A DNA stretch of 34,869 bases from Acidisphaera sp. S103. Lineage in GTDB: Bacteria > Pseudomonadota > Alphaproteobacteria > Acetobacterales > Acetobacteraceae. The DNA is taken from contig NZ_LMUJ01000031.1 of the NCBI RefSeq assembly GCF_009765975.1, positions 1 through 34,869 on the forward strand. The letters are read 5' to 3'. The notes under the pieces are model-generated. The model ran no database searches, was not told the origin of the DNA, and saw only the letters and a program-made list of their open reading frames with translations. Each line of letters starts with the position of its first letter. The stretch's first letter is position 1. Of this stretch, positions 32,938-34,869 are shown in pieces. The translations under genes were made by a program, and so were the position numbers.

Positions 32938-33830
32938 CGGGCGAGGTCGCGGGCCAGCGCGAAAGCGTCGCGGAAATCCAGTGTCAGTGGCTTGGTGCTT
33001 TCGATCATGCGGCGGAACAGGCCGAACTCGGTTTGGTATTTGGTCTGCCCGATCGCCAGCGGGCCGATGCCCACCGTGGGGCCGTCGCCGATCTTCACGC
33101 CGTCGGCGAAGGCATCCAGTCCGGCGACGCCCAGCGGGGGCACGGCGTTGACGTCGGCGACGGCGAGCAGGCCGGGGGATGATTTCAACAGGTCGGCACT
33201 GATGATCTCGACGCCTGCGCGTCCGGCGCATAGGGCAACTTCGGCGCCGCGGAGCAACTGTGCCTTCAGGTCGTCCGAACTGCCGTCTGCCGCGGCGACG
33301 GCGGTGCCAAACCGAGCGGCGATTTCGTCGGCGGCTTTTTGGACGCGTTGTATTCCGTCGTAGCCGACGAGCGTGACCTGTGCGCCCTCCAACGCGCTGA
33401 TCACCGCCGAGGCGAAGCCCACGACGCCGGTGGCGCCGAACACCAGGATGCGCGTTCCGGACAGTTCCCGGCTGTGCGAGGCGCGTAGCGCGCGCTCCAG
33501 ACGGGCGACCATCGCGGCAGCGGTGGTGAATGAGCCCGCGGGGTCGACGAACAGCGACAGCACGAAGGGCGGCACCATCGCTTTCTTTGCGCGATCCAGC
33601 ATGTCCAGCGCGGCGATGGCGTCCTTGCCGCCGATGAACACGCAGGTCTTTGCACCGTCTTTCGGTGACCGGGAGAAAATCGCATCCTGCACCAGGCTGG
33701 CGACTTCGTCCATCGTTACGTTGGTGTACGGTATGACCGCGTCGTAGCCGGCGTCCAGCGCCATGTTCAGGTCGAAGGGACTGGCGTGCCGCAACGGGCT
33801 CAGCAGATGCAGAATCCTTTTGTCGGCCAC
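32934..33830 (-). CDS. mtdB: NAD(P)-dependent methylene-H4MPT dehydrogenase
   Basis: The 298-residue protein has the N-terminal MtdA/MtdB domain (ILHLLSPLRHASPFDLNMALDAGYD) and a Rossmann nucleotide site, FGATGVVG (131-138). It oxidises methylene-H4MPT to methenyl-H4MPT. H4MPT rather than tetrahydrofolate is favoured by the neighbours. The start is GTG with AGGAAA about 7 nt upstream. MtdA is the chief alternative, but mtdA is usually placed with serine-cycle genes, whereas the mch/orfY/fae context fits mtdB. Confidence 0.93.
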   Translation of the reverse strand: MADKRILHLLSPLRHASPFDLNMALDAGYDAVIPYTNVTMDEVASLVQDAIFSRSPKDGAKTCVFIGGKDAIAALDMLDRAKKAMVPPFVLSLFVDPAGSFTTAAAMVARLERALRASHSRELSGTRILVFGATGVVGFASAVISALEGAQVTLVGYDGIQRVQKAADEIAARFGTAVAAADGSSDDLKAQLLRGAEVALCAGRAGVEIISADLLKSSPGLLAVADVNAVPPLGVAGLDAFADGVKIGDGPTVGIGPLAIGQTKYQTEFGLFRRMIESTKPLTLDFRDAFALARDLAR

Positions 33831-33866
33831 GGCGTTTCCTTTACTTGGGCATTGTGGTTTTTGTAT

Positions 33867-34748
33867 TCAGGCCACGTCCACCGATGCGCCTCGATTCAAC
33901 ACGCGGCAGATCAGCAAGTCCAGTTGTTTCAGCGCGCCTCTGGCTTCCAATTCGCCGCTCAGCCGGTGCGCTTCGCGTTCGTTTTCGGCGAAGGCGAAGC
34001 CGGTTGGTCCCCAGGAACTCTGGCCGACCCCGGTTGCGCCTGCGTCCGCCAGTAAGCGCAATGCGGCGCCGACGCCAGGGCTGGTGAAGCGTCCGCCCTG
34101 GGACGGTGCGAAGTAGTCGCCGACATGGGCCTGGATCGCGGTGATGGCCGAACCGAAGCCGGGCAGGTCGTGTTCGGCCAGCGCGGGCAGCGCCTGCATC
34201 AGTACCAGGCGGCAGATGGCGCCCGATATCGCCGGGTCCATGGGGTCCAGGGAGTCGAATGCGGCGCGCTCCTGTGGGCCGGACAGGCCTTCGCTGTGGC
34301 GGTCGAGCACCAGCAGGACGCGCCATGCCTCGGGCAGCGCGGCGCGGGCCAGCAGCGGTGGTGGGCCTGGCTGGGTGCCTCTGCCGCCGTCGATGACGAG
34401 GCCACCCTGGCTGAACAGGCCGATGCCGATGCCGGAGCGGGCACCGCGTCCCAGGTGGGTCGCATCGCCTCGGGGATCGTCGGGACGGCCGTGCAGCCGC
34501 CGCACCGCGGCCGCGACCGCGAGTGCGAGTTGGGTCCCGGAACCGAGGCCGGCGTGCGGCGGCATTGCCTGTTCGATCTCCACCGCGTGGTGGCTGGTCA
34601 GGCCGAGGTGGGAACACATCTGCGCGAGATAGCGGGTGACCCGGTCGTGTTCCGGACCGTGGACCTGGGTGATGTCCGAACGGCGGACGGTGAGGCGGGT
34701 CACCGGCTGGTCGAGCGACAGGCCGATACTGCCGAAGCGCCGGCCCAA
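33867..34748 (-). CDS. mptG: Beta-ribofuranosylaminobenzene 5'-phosphate (RFAP) synthase, start unresolved
   Basis: The visible frame from a TTG at 34748 gives 293 residues with a GHMP-fold PPHAGLGSGTQ segment (63-73) and GLFSQGGLVIDGG, as in RFAP synthase, the first committed step of H4MPT synthesis (PRPP plus 4-hydroxybenzoate or aminobenzoate). Homology continues upstream of this TTG: the same frame reads TARLHLGFFDLDGG, the conserved N-terminus, to about 34813. No ATG, GTG or TTG exists upstream in that frame inside the window. An ATG at 34819 is in a different frame and hits TAA after five codons. Either an indel breaks the start or a non-standard start is used. The gene heads the C1 operon. 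Confidence 0.85.
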   Translation of the reverse strand: MGRRFGSIGLSLDQPVTRLTVRRSDITQVHGPEHDRVTRYLAQMCSHLGLTSHHAVEIEQAMPPHAGLGSGTQLALAVAAAVRRLHGRPDDPRGDATHLGRGARSGIGIGLFSQGGLVIDGGRGTQPGPPPLLARAALPEAWRVLLVLDRHSEGLSGPQERAAFDSLDPMDPAISGAICRLVLMQALPALAEHDLPGFGSAITAIQAHVGDYFAPSQGGRFTSPGVGAALRLLADAGATGVGQSSWGPTGFAFAENEREAHRLSGELEARGALKQLDLLICRVLNRGASVDVA

Positions 34749-34845
34749 TCCGCCGTCCAGGTCGAAGAAGCCGAGGTGCAGGCGCGCGGTGCAGGTGACC
34801 GTTACGGCGGTGCCTCCATCCGTGAGTTGAGGGCCGGATTTGGGA

Positions 34846-34869
34846 GAAGGCGTGGATGGCGGGCCTTCG
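34846..34869. repeat. Dispersed palindromic repeat, copy E (cut by window edge)
   Basis: GAAGGCGTGGATGGC followed by GGGCCTTCG repeats the right half of copy D (about 21199-21222). It runs off the end of the window. If it is a REP copy like the others, it marks the intergenic region upstream of mptG and so argues that mptG starts before about 34846. Confidence 0.6.

Overview
The window is GC-rich, densely packed DNA that reads as the chromosome of an alphaproteobacterium. Acetobacteraceae/Rhodospirillales is my best guess. The hints are the GC-rich codon use, a periplasmic molybdenum hydroxylase with a triheme cytochrome c, and a bacterial tetrahydromethanopterin (H4MPT) C1 gene set. The assignment rests on gene content only. 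No rRNA, tRNA, CRISPR array, phage or plasmid functions were seen.

Layout. 1-200: two direct repeats resembling an insertion-sequence end, then a palindromic repeat. 202-1978: a crotonase-fold protein (-) and, divergently, a DehI-like two-repeat protein (+). 2015-5885: triheme cytochrome c, [2Fe-2S] subunit and molybdopterin subunit, a periplasmic oxidoreductase with ATGA overlaps. 6049-10870: a TetR regulator, an alpha/beta hydrolase and a transporter/acyltransferase/acyl-ACP-ligase fusion of 1136 residues, behind a perfect 20-bp palindromic operator. 10922-15684: a carbohydrate-type ABC importer operon that also carries a VOC-fold protein and a small membrane-anchored beta-sandwich protein. 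15780-17340: a HigA-type regulator without a toxin, a pirin and a DUF3024-like protein. 17452-20084: two paralogous amidohydrolases and a Rieske ferredoxin (+). 20261-21121: a tandem universal stress protein between two palindromic repeats. 21372-23336: an acyl-CoA dehydrogenase/crotonase pair. 23451-27983: a SnoaL-like secreted protein, a MetE-C-terminal-like protein next to an extended MsrQ-like haem membrane protein, a class II aldolase and a RgpF-type protein.

27984-28541 is a convergent intergenic region. It holds a roughly 312-bp internally deleted insertion sequence with perfect 14-bp inverted ends and only the C-terminal part of a transposase.

28542-34869 (all minus strand) is the most coherent system: RFAP synthase (mptG), mtdB, an ATP-grasp protein, mch, a RimK-like ATP-grasp protein, a CitG-like protein and fae. 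Fae condenses formaldehyde with H4MPT, MtdB oxidises methylene-H4MPT and Mch hydrolyses methenyl-H4MPT. MptG starts pterin cofactor synthesis, and the other three probably build or decorate the cofactors. The order matches, as I remember it, the archaeal-like C1 island of Methylobacterium extorquens AM1. The mptG reading frame has no canonical start codon before its conserved N-terminus.

At least four full copies and one edge copy of a dispersed palindromic element (core AAAGGCGTGGAT, flanks CGTCATG/CATGACG) lie between genes across the window.
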